DNA of 33,710 nucleotides from Bacillus carboniphilus (GCF_039522365.1 NZ_BAAADJ010000003.1:65076-98785), one strand, 5' to 3'; counted from the stretch's first letter, positions 23,175-31,095 are shown. Made by a program: numbers and translations. Notes: a model not told the origin generated them from the sequence alone.

Positions 23175-24092
23175 CTAAATATAGCTATTTTTTCTATTAA
23201 ATAGATTTTGAAGTCCTTGAGCTAAAATATTGAAAGTAAGGATTGTGTAGGTCATTGCCAGAGCAGGGTAAAATGGAATCCATACTGCAGCTCGAATGTC
23301 TCTGAACGAATCAACTAAAAGTGCTGGCCATGTAGTAGATTCGTTAACAATTTCGAAATATCCTATTTCAACTTGAACCAGTACTTGCGAAATAAAAATA
23401 CCGATAAAACCTAATTGACCTAATAGGAACATTACTCTACCAAGGTCCGTAATCATATAGATTAAGATTTTCCCATATAAGAAAGGCAAATAATAGGATT
23501 TAAATAGTGTAAAAGATTTTGCTCCACCAGAAATGCCACTCTGCATAAATTCTTTTGATGACAATTCATCAAACTCTAACTTAATCATATCAGCTGCTCT
23601 GCCTACTTCTACTAGTGCAATGATTAGTAATAGAAACAGCGGTCGAGTTTCGATTAACATGATGGGTGGTAGCATAGCCAATAATACAACGATAATAATA
23701 GTTGGGACATAGGAAAGTAAGCCGTTTAACCAATTCAAGACAAAGCGAGCTCCCAATACATTTCTGTGTGCAAGAAATGAAAGTGGCAGAGCCACAACAT
23801 ATCGAATGATCGTAATCATGACAACTAGAAATAAGGTTTCCTTGGCTCCCATTACGACGATACTTAAAATATCTCTTCCTTGCCGATCCGAACCCAAAGG
23901 AAACTCTTCGGAAGGCTCAAAAGGCGGTCCAAGTGGGATCTTATCTTTTGTCCATATATACTGAACTTCCTCTAATTCTGAATCCACAAATGGTAGAAAT
24001 GGACCCACAAAGGTTAGCAATAGGAGGATTAGAAGCATTAGTAAACCAGTGAAGAATAAAAGGTTCGTTTTAATCAAATGGAAAGTCTTCAT
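23175..24092 (-). CDS. ABC transporter permease, DppC/OppC type
   Basis: A 305-residue inner-membrane permease of the peptide/nickel ABC family. One N-terminal helix is followed by an extracellular segment ending in PLGSDRQGRDILS (the family's GTDxxGRD motif), then about five helices. The EAA loop for ATPase contact is present: SSKEFMQSGISGGAKSFTLFKSYYLP. Its start overlaps the upstream permease by four bases (ATGA). No ATP-binding or substrate-binding protein is next to it, so the pair must use distant subunits or be a remnant. Substrate cannot be assigned. Confidence 0.85.
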   Translation of the reverse strand: MKTFHLIKTNLLFFTGLLMLLILLLLTFVGPFLPFVDSELEEVQYIWTKDKIPLGPPFEPSEEFPLGSDRQGRDILSIVVMGAKETLFLVVMITIIRYVVALPLSFLAHRNVLGARFVLNWLNGLLSYVPTIIIVVLLAMLPPIMLIETRPLFLLLIIALVEVGRAADMIKLEFDELSSKEFMQSGISGGAKSFTLFKSYYLPFLYGKILIYMITDLGRVMFLLGQLGFIGIFISQVLVQVEIGYFEIVNESTTWPALLVDSFRDIRAAVWIPFYPALAMTYTILTFNILAQGLQNLFNRKNSYI

Positions 24093-24991
24093 CCTTCCTC
24101 CCTCACCTCTTTCGGTATAAGTCGATACTTTATCATTTGAGAAACCACAATCACAATAAACATGAGCCCAAGAAATGGAATAATAAAAGCTAATGCTCTT
24201 ACTGCATCTTGTTTAAGAATACTTTCTAATAATTGATAACCTGCTCCATTATAACTAGACAGTTTTTCAATAATCGGCAGGCTAGACAATATATAAATCA
24301 TCACGAGCTGGGATTGATTGATAATGGTAGACCAACAATTCCAAAGCATATGCTTAAGTGCCTTTACATGACCGACCCCTTTCGCATATGCCGTTCTTAA
24401 GTATTCTTGCCCCATCTCGTTGGCCAAAGATGCTGAAGTGAATTTGACCATATGTAGGTATGGGAAAATAGTGATAACGATAAGCGGCATAATAAAGCTA
24501 TACCAATTTTCATGTCCATATAAATCAAATTGTGGAAATCCTGCTCTCATTAACTTAATAAGGGCATATTGAATAGCGATATATAGAAAGAAATCTGGAA
24601 TAGATGAAAAGATCCATGAAAAAAAGGCATGGACCTTCCCCCTTTTGCTCTTTCTAAAATAGAATTGTAAGACACCCACTATGGTGCCAAATATCATACT
24701 CAGCAGGTAAGCGGGAATAACGATATTTAAGCTCCTTTTAAATAACCGTTCTACTTCTTCGCCCATTGGTGAGCCTGTCCTGGATTTTCCAAAACCATTC
24801 TCCGTTTGAAAATAGTCGATAAACTCATTGATATTGGCTTTATAAAGGTCCCAAGTGAAGGGGTAATGGGCCTCGAATGTTCCAGGTCCGATATATATCA
24901 TTTCTCTTTCTTTTGGTAGTAAAAGTATCAATATAAACCCCAAAACAATGAGTAAAAAGATCAAGAGGTTTTTTATAATCTGCCAAATCAT
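24089..24991 (-). CDS. ABC transporter permease, DppB/OppB type
   Basis: A 300-residue permease. The N-terminal helix (IWQIIKNLLIFLLIVLGFIL) precedes an extracellular region and five more helices. The EAA loop is clear: GQEYLRTAYAKGVGHVKALKHMLWN. Normal DppB length is 300-340. The reading frame is open well upstream into the repeat array, but the ATG at 24991 with GGGGA about 10 bases before it, immediately ahead of the first membrane helix, is the likely start. The longer N-terminus would be repeat-derived and lacks any family similarity. A promoter with TTGACA and a palindromic -10 region lies at 25049-25084. It is first in an operon with the DppC-type gene. Confidence 0.85.
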   Translation of the reverse strand: MIWQIIKNLLIFLLIVLGFILILLLPKEREMIYIGPGTFEAHYPFTWDLYKANINEFIDYFQTENGFGKSRTGSPMGEEVERLFKRSLNIVIPAYLLSMIFGTIVGVLQFYFRKSKRGKVHAFFSWIFSSIPDFFLYIAIQYALIKLMRAGFPQFDLYGHENWYSFIMPLIVITIFPYLHMVKFTSASLANEMGQEYLRTAYAKGVGHVKALKHMLWNCWSTIINQSQLVMIYILSSLPIIEKLSSYNGAGYQLLESILKQDAVRALAFIIPFLGLMFIVIVVSQMIKYRLIPKEVREEG

Positions 24992-25048
24992 CCGATAACC
25001 ATCCCCTAGATAATCTCTATATAAAAATTTAGAATTGAGTGAAAAATA

Positions 25049-25084
25049 TAACAATATTGTTACAAATCTTTTACAACCTGTCAA
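25049..25084 (-). promoter_or_regulatory. Permease operon promoter with palindromic operator
   Basis: On the minus strand a perfect -35 TTGACA (25079-25084) is followed after 17 bases by AACAAT (25056-25061), a 4-of-6 match to the -10. That -10 lies inside a perfect 14-bp palindrome, TAACAATATTGTTA (25049-25062), as expected for a repressor site that blocks polymerase. The regulator is unknown. The start codon is about 60 bases downstream. Confidence 0.5.
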
Positions 25085-25102
25085 TTTTTTTCCTGCTTTT
25101 AA

Positions 25103-25447
25103 AAAGGAGGAGGTTCGGGGGCTAGTTGTCCCATTTTCCATTTGTTTACTTCTTGAAAGGGACACGTTCGGGTCTGGCTGTCCCGTTTGCCTATTCATCT
25201 ACTCTTAAACGGGACACGTTCGGGTCTGGCTGTCCCGTTTACCTCTTCATCTTCGCTTAAACGGGACACGTTCGGGTCTAGCTGTCCCGTTTGCCTATTC
25301 ATCTTCTCTAAAACGGGACACGTTCGGGTCTGGCTGTCCCGTTTCCCACTTCATCTCCTCTCAAACGGGACACGTTTACTTCTAACAGTCCCGTTTGCCA
25401 CTCCATTTTCACTTAATCGGGACACGCCTACGTCTAAATATGTCCAA
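25103..25447. repeat. Tandem array of 52-bp hairpin-forming units
   Basis: Six units spaced exactly 52 bases apart start at 25156, 25208, 25260, 25312, 25364 and 25416, with a degenerate unit at about 25103. In unit 2, AAACGGGACA (25207-25216) and TGTCCCGTTT (25231-25240) form a perfect 10-bp inverted repeat around a 14-base loop (CGTTCGGGTCTGGC). A TC-rich link of about 18 bases with a common TTCATCT core separates neighbouring stems. Units 1-4 are nearly identical; units 0, 5 and 6 are decayed, as in an array that expands in its middle. The links resemble each other, so it is not a CRISPR array. Because 52 is not a multiple of 3, any reading frame through it shifts at every unit. It fills most of the 532-base gap between divergent genes. 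Confidence 0.9.
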
Positions 25448-25466
25448 AGCGCAAACCAAGTTAATT

Positions 25467-25495
25467 TAATAATCCATTCACAATTGAGGATACTA
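25467..25495 (+). promoter_or_regulatory. Possible sigma-G/F-type promoter of the lipoprotein-glycosidase operon
   Basis: TAATA (25467-25471), 17 bases, then GATACTA (25489-25495). This fits the forespore pattern HATR-N17/18-CATWHTA except for the first base of the -10. The start codon is 29 bases downstream with a GAGGTG ribosome site between. No better sigma-A promoter is seen. The match is short, so it could be chance. Confidence 0.35.
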
Positions 25496-25523
25496 AATAC
25501 CAGTCTAAAAAAGAGGTGACAAC

Positions 25524-26147
25524 ATGAAAATTATTTCCCGTTTTCTGTCTAGCGTCATGGTCTTATTCGTAGTCATTGGCTGTCAATCGGACAATGAACA
25601 ATCTCAGCCCACCTCACCTATTCAAAAATTATCGATACAAAAGAATAATGAAATGGATCCTGCCCCGCCAGATAATAATCTACAAGACCCTGAAATTGAA
25701 GGAAGCCAGCCAACTTTTCAATTACCCATTGATGAGTTTACAGATCGTTGGAATGCCATTACACAAGAGTTTGGCTCTAATTTGTTTATATCTACCATTA
25801 AAAAAATAGACCAAAACCATGGAGATGAGTATGAGGCCAAGATTAAGGATGGGATTTTATTAAGAATTAGGGTTTCAAATGTAGATGTGGCTCAGATTTC
25901 TATGGAAGGTCCCACTCAAACGATTGATGAAAGATATCTGCTTATTTCAGGGTGGAGCCAAATATATTTACTGTTCAATCCTGAAGCTGAATTACATATG
26001 GTTGATTCACTGTTTCATGACTTGGGCATTGAACCGAATGCGAACTTGCAACAGCATAAAAATACTCCTGTTCTAGAAGGAAAATTCGAATATAAAATTG
26101 ACCAAACCGAAATAGGTCATCAATTTACAGCAACCCATCGAATTTAG
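25524..26147 (+). CDS. Putative lipoprotein of unknown function
   Basis: A 207-residue secreted lipoprotein. The signal peptide ends in the lipobox FVVIGC (Cys20), followed by a disordered Gln/Pro/Asn-rich linker (21-70) and a mixed alpha/beta domain (about 75-200: IDEFTDRWNAITQEFG, LLRIRVSNVDVAQISMEGPT and LLISGWSQIYLLFNP). I do not recognise the domain; the pattern is shared with other Bacillus lipoproteins that follow an IDEFxxRWN motif. GAGGTG lies about 7 bases before the ATG. The SLH-glycosidase gene begins 24 bases after its stop, so they are very likely one transcript. Confidence 0.7.
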   Translation: MKIISRFLSSVMVLFVVIGCQSDNEQSQPTSPIQKLSIQKNNEMDPAPPDNNLQDPEIEGSQPTFQLPIDEFTDRWNAITQEFGSNLFISTIKKIDQNHGDEYEAKIKDGILLRIRVSNVDVAQISMEGPTQTIDERYLLISGWSQIYLLFNPEAELHMVDSLFHDLGIEPNANLQQHKNTPVLEGKFEYKIDQTEIGHQFTATHRI

Positions 26148-26171
26148 ACACCAACGGAGAGGATTTTTATT

Positions 26172-27800
26172 ATGAAATTAGGAAAAAAAGTTTTTGCCTT
26201 GATAATGTGTGTGTTCATTTTAATCGGTACAGAACAAACAATCGACTCTCAAACGAAACTCTTTAATATGTCATACCTATTCTTTGGTTCGCCAAGTACA
26301 TATATAAATCAAGTTCAAAATACGAAGGGTAGCCTTCATGTTGTTTCTCCCAATTATTTTGACATTACAGAAGATGGACAATTAGATGTTACTTGGAAAT
26401 TACAATCTTCCTTTATTAGTGACATGCATCGTCGTGGAATTAAGGTAGTTCCGTTTCTATCTAACCATTGGAATAAAACTGCTGGAACGAACGGTCTAAA
26501 AAACAGAGATCAATTAGCTCGTTCTATAGCTCAAGCCATACAAACATATAACCTAGATGGTGTAAATGTGGATATCGAGGGTATTGGTGAAACCTACCGG
26601 GATGAACATGTTGATTTTATTCGTTTATTAAGAACATATATTCCAAAGACAAAAGAAGTTTCGGTTGCTGTAGCAGCAAATCCAAATAACTGGAAAACAG
26701 GGTGGCATGGTTTCTATGATTATAAAGGAATTTCACAATATGCCGATTACTTAATGATTATGGCTTATGATGAAAGCTGGGAAGGTCCTGAAAGTCCCAT
26801 TGGTCCCGTAGCAAGCATGTCATTCTCAGAACGGTCGATTCAATATGCAATCAATCAAGGTGTACCGAAGGGAAAAATCGTATATGGTCTTCCTTTTTAC
26901 GGCCGAGTTTGGAAAATGGATGGACCTACGTCTGATGGTCGAATGATCCAAGGGTTAGGTCTTTCAAGTACACGTGTAGAACCACTATTACATCAATTTA
27001 ATGGAACAGAATTTTTTGATGAAAAATCGCAAACGCCCTATGCTACTTTCACTATACCGTCTGGCTCTTCAGTTTTTATCGGAAGTACAAAATTTACTGC
27101 TGGAAAATATGTGATTTGGTATGAGAACGAACGATCGATTAAGGCTAAATTAAGATTGCCACAAAAATATGGAATCAAGGGAACAGGTTCATGGGCATTA
27201 TTTCATGAACCCCCAAGCATATGGAGCTTTTACACCAATTGGTTAAATGGTGAATATTTTAAGGATGTAAAACCAGGCTACTGGGCTGAGTCTAATATCC
27301 ATTTTGTTTCTCAAAAAGGTTGGATGCATGGTACTACCAGTACAACTTTTTCTCCAGGGACTACGTTGTCAAGAGCCCAAGCCGCAGTCATTTTGGTTAG
27401 AGCCTTGAAAAAGGAACAAATGCTCCCTAAAGCTTTTCAATTCCAAGATATTAAAGGACATTGGGCACAAAAGGAAATTGAAATTGCGAGAGAATTAGGC
27501 TACTTACAAGGAAAAAGTCCTGAAAGATTTGATCCGGGTTCTCCGATCACAAGAGCACAGCTAGCGCAAATCCTTTATAATATTTTTGATTATCCCATCG
27601 ATGAAAAAAAAGAAAACCCATTTTCTGATGTACCAAAAGACTATTGGGCATATAAGGCAGTTATGTCTATTTATCAACAAGGATACATTTCAGGTTATGA
27701 AGATGGTACATTCAAATTAGGCCTTAATTCAACAAGAGCCCAAATGGCGGCGTTAATGGACAGAATGTCAGAGGATTTTGAAGCTGTAGCTTCTGAATAA
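26172..27800 (+). CDS. GH18 glycosidase with three C-terminal SLH domains
   Basis: A 542-residue exported enzyme. After a signal peptide (about 1-27) comes a glycoside hydrolase 18 barrel (about 30-360) with the active-site strand Asp129-Gly-Val-Asn-Val-Asp134-Ile-Glu136; Glu136 is the proton donor. Asn132 replaces the usual third aspartate, as in several YaaH-like spore/peptidoglycan glycosidases. MAYDESW (197-203) is the substrate-binding strand. Three SLH domains follow (about 363-412, 423-472, 484-532), each with the usual W(A) and TRAQ(L/M)A motifs, which tether proteins to pyruvylated cell-wall polymer. There is no LysM domain. The likely substrate is peptidoglycan or a chitin-like polymer at the cell surface. 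GGAG site before the ATG; terminator after the stop. Confidence 0.9.
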   Translation: MKLGKKVFALIMCVFILIGTEQTIDSQTKLFNMSYLFFGSPSTYINQVQNTKGSLHVVSPNYFDITEDGQLDVTWKLQSSFISDMHRRGIKVVPFLSNHWNKTAGTNGLKNRDQLARSIAQAIQTYNLDGVNVDIEGIGETYRDEHVDFIRLLRTYIPKTKEVSVAVAANPNNWKTGWHGFYDYKGISQYADYLMIMAYDESWEGPESPIGPVASMSFSERSIQYAINQGVPKGKIVYGLPFYGRVWKMDGPTSDGRMIQGLGLSSTRVEPLLHQFNGTEFFDEKSQTPYATFTIPSGSSVFIGSTKFTAGKYVIWYENERSIKAKLRLPQKYGIKGTGSWALFHEPPSIWSFYTNWLNGEYFKDVKPGYWAESNIHFVSQKGWMHGTTSTTFSPGTTLSRAQAAVILVRALKKEQMLPKAFQFQDIKGHWAQKEIEIARELGYLQGKSPERFDPGSPITRAQLAQILYNIFDYPIDEKKENPFSDVPKDYWAYKAVMSIYQQGYISGYEDGTFKLGLNSTRAQMAALMDRMSEDFEAVASE

Positions 27801-27815
27801 AGATTACTGAATTAT

Positions 27816-27858
27816 AAAAAAAGCCAAATTGCCTTGTTTTAAAGGCTTTTGGCTTTTT
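27816..27858. terminator. Bidirectional terminator between glycosidase and kinase genes
   Basis: Outer stem AAAAAGCCAAA (27817-27827) with TTTTGGCTTTTT (27847-27858) and inner stem GCCTT (27831-27835) with AAGGC (27842-27846). It has T-runs on both strands. It overlaps the end of the convergent gene at 27839. Confidence 0.75.
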
Positions 27859-28378
27859 CATTGTTTGGAAACCAAACTTTTAAGTTGCTCCCTATCCATT
27901 GCAGGTCATTATTTTGTAAAACTAAAAGTTTTCGCTGATATTCTTCAAGCATCAAGAGAATATCTGGCTTACTTTCCATTTCAAACGAACGGTTCCATTT
28001 AAACATCTTAAAGAAAATTTCAAAAGTTGGTTTATAATGAGAGGACTCCATTTTTAGTCTTTGCAGGAAAAATCGTTTGATAATTCGATATATCCTTTTG
28101 GAATATGGAGTATCCAAGAAAATAATAAGATCTGCTTCTTTAAAAGATGGCATTATCCACTTATGGTGGACCCCTTCAATAATCCATTGATCCGTTTTTA
28201 CTATATCATTTAGTATCGTATCGCGCCTTTCTGGACTATTACGGATATCTCCATTCGGGGTCCGAGTCCAAACAACATTATCGAGTTCATAATACGGGAT
28301 GTCTAGCTTTTTCGATAATTTCTTAGCAAGCGTGGTCTTTCCGCTTCCCACTGAACCAATAATATGTACTTTGTTCAT
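27839..28378 (-). CDS. P-loop kinase-like protein (FlaR/DNA topology modulation type)
   Basis: A 179-residue P-loop NTPase of the adenylate-kinase-like group often annotated as 'topology modulation protein' (FlaR). The Walker A motif is GSVGSGKTT near the N-terminus. It is followed by the family's LDIPYYELDNVVW segment, WIIEGVHH and an RxxxR-rich lid (KRIYRIIKRFFLQR). Its nucleotide or sugar substrate is unknown. I use the ATG at 28378 over a GTG two codons earlier; both lack a strong ribosome site, so translation may depend on the DinB gene, which ends 22 bases upstream on the same strand. Confidence 0.8.
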   Translation of the reverse strand: MNKVHIIGSVGSGKTTLAKKLSKKLDIPYYELDNVVWTRTPNGDIRNSPERRDTILNDIVKTDQWIIEGVHHKWIMPSFKEADLIIFLDTPYSKRIYRIIKRFFLQRLKMESSHYKPTFEIFFKMFKWNRSFEMESKPDILLMLEEYQRKLLVLQNNDLQWIGSNLKVWFPNNEKAKSL

Positions 28379-28400
28379 TTTCACCCATAAAACAGAATCC

Positions 28401-28901
28401 CTACTTCTGTAGAGTCGCCTTTTCTAGAAAATCTTCAACCTGTTTTTTATGATAGTTGTCATGATGGATAAAATCACAAACATAATTAAAAATGGAATGG
28501 GGATTTCCGGTATGCCTGTCTATTTCCTCGCCACCTACTTTTATAGGGGTTAAGAGCTTTTCTTCTGGTAGATCCCTTACAATTGAGCATAATTGTTTTC
28601 TTGTCGCTATGATTTCTTCTAGAAGCTCTCCCACAGACAAACCAGACTTGGCATATTCAGCTGCTCTTCCGTTATATTCATTAAAGTCAACTAATTCAAT
28701 GTTAACACCTGGTTTTACAATAGGGGTCAGATCATTGATAATAAATCGGTCCCAAAACATAAGGTGAGATAATAGTTCCGCTACAGACCACTTTCCTTCT
28801 GCCATCGGTTTAAACAACAGTTCGTAATCGTATTTTTTAAAAGGTTCAATCCAATCTACTAAACTCTCAAACTCTGTAATGACTTCTTGGATATGTTTCA
28901 T
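28401..28901 (-). CDS. DinB-family metal-binding four-helix protein
   Basis: A 166-residue DinB/YfiT-like protein, a four-helix bundle with a metal bound by three histidines: His46 (SHLMFWD), His147 and His151 (HHDNYHKKQV). The characteristic KWSVAELLSHL motif is at 37-47. The relatives include thiol-dependent S-transferases (bacillithiol or mycothiol type), but activity of this one is not assigned. It overlaps the end of the GNAT gene by 35 bases, and the kinase gene follows after 22 bases, so all three are likely co-transcribed. Confidence 0.85.
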   Translation of the reverse strand: MKHIQEVITEFESLVDWIEPFKKYDYELLFKPMAEGKWSVAELLSHLMFWDRFIINDLTPIVKPGVNIELVDFNEYNGRAAEYAKSGLSVGELLEEIIATRKQLCSIVRDLPEEKLLTPIKVGGEEIDRHTGNPHSIFNYVCDFIHHDNYHKKQVEDFLEKATLQK

Positions 28902-29460
28902 TGTATTCCCCTACTTTCTCTTTATTTGTATATTCCATTAACCAACAATCTCGATATTCTCCTTCATGCCATTCATTTTCCGGTAAAAGCTTTACCTTTT
29001 TCATTCCACACTTTTCATAGGTTGCAATCGCTCTCTCATTCCATGTTTGTGGATCCATAACGATACGATTTGCCTGCTTTTGATTAACTAAATAATCAAA
29101 CATAGATTGAACCAATAACGTTCCAATCCCTTGATTCCAATATTCAGGCTCACCAATAAATTGATCAGTGCCAAAAATGATTTCAAGTGAATCTTCATAT
29201 CCATACTTAACTCTTTCATCGGATTCGATTGGATAAAATTGTATGTAACCAATAGGAACCCCATCATACTCGACTAGACACCTGGTTACTTTATCGTCTC
29301 TGTTTAAGAACTTCTGTTTCACCTTGTCGGTATCAAAAGGATTATCTCTTCCCTCATAAAATTCGAGGACTTGTGGATCTGATAACCATTTAGCTATTAG
29401 GTCTACATCATTTGGCTTAATAGTTCGTACTAATAATTTTTCTGTTTTGTAAATCGGCAT
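28867..29460 (-). CDS. GNAT acetyltransferase, AAC(6')-like
   Basis: A 197-residue N-acetyltransferase. The N-terminal LLVRTIKPNDVDLIAKWLSDPQVLEFYEG is typical of aminoglycoside 6'-acetyltransferase-like (AacA/Acetyltransf_8) GNATs. The acetyl-CoA loop is WNQGIGTLL, and NERAIATYEKCGM is the usual last helix. Whether it acts on an aminoglycoside or a protein or small-molecule amine is not known; chromosomal relatives in Bacillaceae are often uncharacterised. AGGAG lies 5 bases before the ATG at 29460. The frame is open 71 codons further upstream, but that part has no GNAT similarity and would overlap the divergent gene. First gene of an operon with DinB and the kinase. Confidence 0.83.
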   Translation of the reverse strand: MPIYKTEKLLVRTIKPNDVDLIAKWLSDPQVLEFYEGRDNPFDTDKVKQKFLNRDDKVTRCLVEYDGVPIGYIQFYPIESDERVKYGYEDSLEIIFGTDQFIGEPEYWNQGIGTLLVQSMFDYLVNQKQANRIVMDPQTWNERAIATYEKCGMKKVKLLPENEWHEGEYRDCWLMEYTNKEKVGEYNETYPRSHYRV

Positions 29461-29604
29461 ACTGACTCCTTTTGTGACAAAAGTTATTAAGTTGATTAAA
29501 TAATTCCTTGTAAAAACCCTGGTACATTTGAACGTTGAGTGGTCATGGATGAAATTTTTTCGCTTTGCAAATAATACAGGGAGATTTTTCTTAGGAGGAA
29601 TTAC

Positions 29605-30081
29605 ATGGGTTTTGCAACGTTCTTTTTCATTAGTTGGATAGTCATTGCTGTATTTGCGGTTATGCCAAAGCAATTAAAAATGACGGAAACATCTTTCGTG
29701 TATCTAGTCATTTTAATAGTGAGTATAAACATGTCTTGGATTGTTGCTGAAGAGTTAAAGTTTATAAAAATTACGGATAAAGGAATCGACTACACCGCCT
29801 ATTTATTAAATCGGAGTATTATTAATCCGGTCGTCCTAATCCTATTTTTAAATGTAATAATAAAACAACGTAAACTAGTAAAAAAACTACTATACATTGG
29901 TTCTTCATCGATCATTCTCACAATCATTAGTTATCTTTCGACCTTTTTTCAAATAACAGAATTTATAAAGTGGAATGTTGTTTACGAGTTTTTTTATTAT
30001 TTCATTCTTTCACTCCTTGCCCTTTTTGCACGATCCTTATATGAAAAAGTATCAATGAAAGAAGTGATCAGAAGTACATGA
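29605..30081 (+). CDS. Integral membrane protein of unknown function
   Basis: A 158-residue protein with about four or five hydrophobic segments (IVIAVFAVMPK, SFVYLVILIVSINMSWIVAEE, INPVVLILFLNVIIK, IGSSSIILTIISYLSTF, FFYYFILSLLALFARSL). No signal peptide cleavage site or catalytic motif is seen. AGGAGG lies 7 bases before the ATG. Its stop overlaps the start of the next membrane-protein gene by four bases (ATGA), so the products are likely made together and may form a complex. I do not recognise the family with certainty. Confidence 0.65.
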   Translation: MGFATFFFISWIVIAVFAVMPKQLKMTETSFVYLVILIVSINMSWIVAEELKFIKITDKGIDYTAYLLNRSIINPVVLILFLNVIIKQRKLVKKLLYIGSSSIILTIISYLSTFFQITEFIKWNVVYEFFYYFILSLLALFARSLYEKVSMKEVIRST

Positions 30082-30569
30082 TGTTATGGGAAAGTTTTGA
30101 CACAAATGAAATGTATATATCCTTTATGCTTGTTCTAGCTTACTCTGCTTTTTTAATTTTTCCTAAAAGGCTTCCACATCATATTACATTGTTAATCATG
30201 ACATGGGGCTTCGCTACGTCCACTCTATTTGATTTTACGATAGGTGGTGGCCTTATGGATTTTTATAAAGTAAACGATTCAAATCAATATGAACTTTTTG
30301 ACCTTATAACCTATTTTTTATTTGCACCGTTTAGCTATTTTTTTGTATATTTTTATGAAAGATTTAACATCAATAAGAAAACATTTATAGTTTACGTGTT
30401 AGGTTGGTGTGTACTTGGGTTAGTTATGGAAAAGGTTTCATCATGGATGGGAGTAACCCATTATCAGAACGGGTACAAACTTCCATATTCCATCGCTGTA
30501 TTTTTAGTGGTTCAAACAGCTACTGCCCTCTTTTATGAACTTATAAAAAGTAGAGAGAAACACTCCTAG
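30078..30569 (+). CDS. Integral membrane protein, CBO0543-like
   Basis: A 163-residue polytopic protein with about five membrane segments, including ITLLIMTWGFATSTLFDF, FLFAPFSYFFVYFYERF, FIVYVLGWCVLGLVMEKV and YSIAVFLVVQTATALFYEL. It resembles the CBO0543-type proteins (compare the 3715 gene) in size and in the FDLITYFLF/YFYERFNI pattern common in Bacillus membrane proteins. It is the second gene of a coupled pair. It ends 10 bases before the convergent NTF2-like gene. The function is unknown. Confidence 0.65.
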   Translation: MMLWESFDTNEMYISFMLVLAYSAFLIFPKRLPHHITLLIMTWGFATSTLFDFTIGGGLMDFYKVNDSNQYELFDLITYFLFAPFSYFFVYFYERFNINKKTFIVYVLGWCVLGLVMEKVSSWMGVTHYQNGYKLPYSIAVFLVVQTATALFYELIKSREKHS

Positions 30570-30578
30570 TGAAATAGG

Positions 30579-30983
30579 CTATATACTTTCTGCTATTTCC
30601 CTACTTAAAAGCCACTGATCCCCAATACGTTTCCAGTTTTCAATGGTAAATAACCTTGCTAACTCAATCCCCTCCTTTTCTAAAACTAGCTCGTAAAAAA
30701 CGACTCCATTGTTTTCGTTTCGCAATCGAATGACACGATTTTCAAACCTTTTGGTTGCTCCCAGTAAGCTATGTACAGATTGTTTCATTCCCTCAACGGA
30801 TTCTTCCCTATTGAAAAACTTAGGTTTTTGTTCTGTTCCCATGAAAAAAGTTACATAGTAATCCTCGCAAAATCGTTCCACAACAGAAGTGTCCCCTGAA
30901 TTCATAACTTGTTTCCAAACTTCAAAAAAGGAATCGTGCATTTCTGTAAATTCTGTAAGTGCAGAATGAGATAAATATAACAT
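30579..30983 (-). CDS. SnoaL/NTF2-like small protein
   Basis: A 134-residue protein with the outline of a SnoaL/NTF2-like cone: an N-terminal helix (LTEFTEMHDSFFEVWKQVMNSGD), a helix around an ERFCEDYYVTFFMG stretch, then curved strands (FENRVIRLRNENNGVVFYELVLEKEGIELARLFTIENW) ending in GDQWLLSRE. Members are ketosteroid isomerase-like enzymes or ligand binders; no catalytic set is evident. GGAG lies 4-5 bases before the ATG. It is a single gene converging on the membrane pair. Confidence 0.6.
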   Translation of the reverse strand: MLYLSHSALTEFTEMHDSFFEVWKQVMNSGDTSVVERFCEDYYVTFFMGTEQKPKFFNREESVEGMKQSVHSLLGATKRFENRVIRLRNENNGVVFYELVLEKEGIELARLFTIENWKRIGDQWLLSREIAESI

Positions 30984-31068
30984 CGAACTCCATCCCTTTT
31001 TGGTTAAATTTTCTATTTCTATACTACCTTAATCGCTGAGATGTGAAAATAGAAAACTTATTTCAACA

Positions 31069-31095
31069 TGTAACAATTTCCTACAGGTTTTCGAC
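31069..31095 (+). promoter_or_regulatory. Sigma-X-type ECF promoter of the serpin gene
   Basis: TGTAAC (31069-31074), exactly 17 bases, then CGAC (31092-31095). This is the published B. subtilis sigma-X recognition pattern (TGTAAC-N17-CGAC). The start codon is 35 bases further on, with GGAGG between. Use by sigma-X or an overlapping ECF factor (sigma-W, sigma-M) is inferred. Confidence 0.65.

Noticed and set aside
24992-25198. N-terminal extension of the DppB-type permease
   Set aside because: It is translated repeat sequence upstream of the normal first membrane helix; the ATG at 24991 gives a family-sized protein.
25103-25447. CRISPR array
   Set aside because: The segments between the palindromes are only about 18 bases and resemble each other (shared TTCATCT core), the repeat is a hairpin with 52-base period, and no cas gene is present.
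25187-25519. A 110-codon open frame running through the repeat array
   Set aside because: The 52-base unit shifts frame at each copy, so the product is a repeat artefact with Ser/Arg/Cys-rich sequence; no ribosome site and no family similarity.
29461-29673. N-terminal extension of the GNAT gene
   Set aside because: No GNAT similarity, overlaps the divergent membrane gene, and a strong ribosome site precedes the ATG at 29460.
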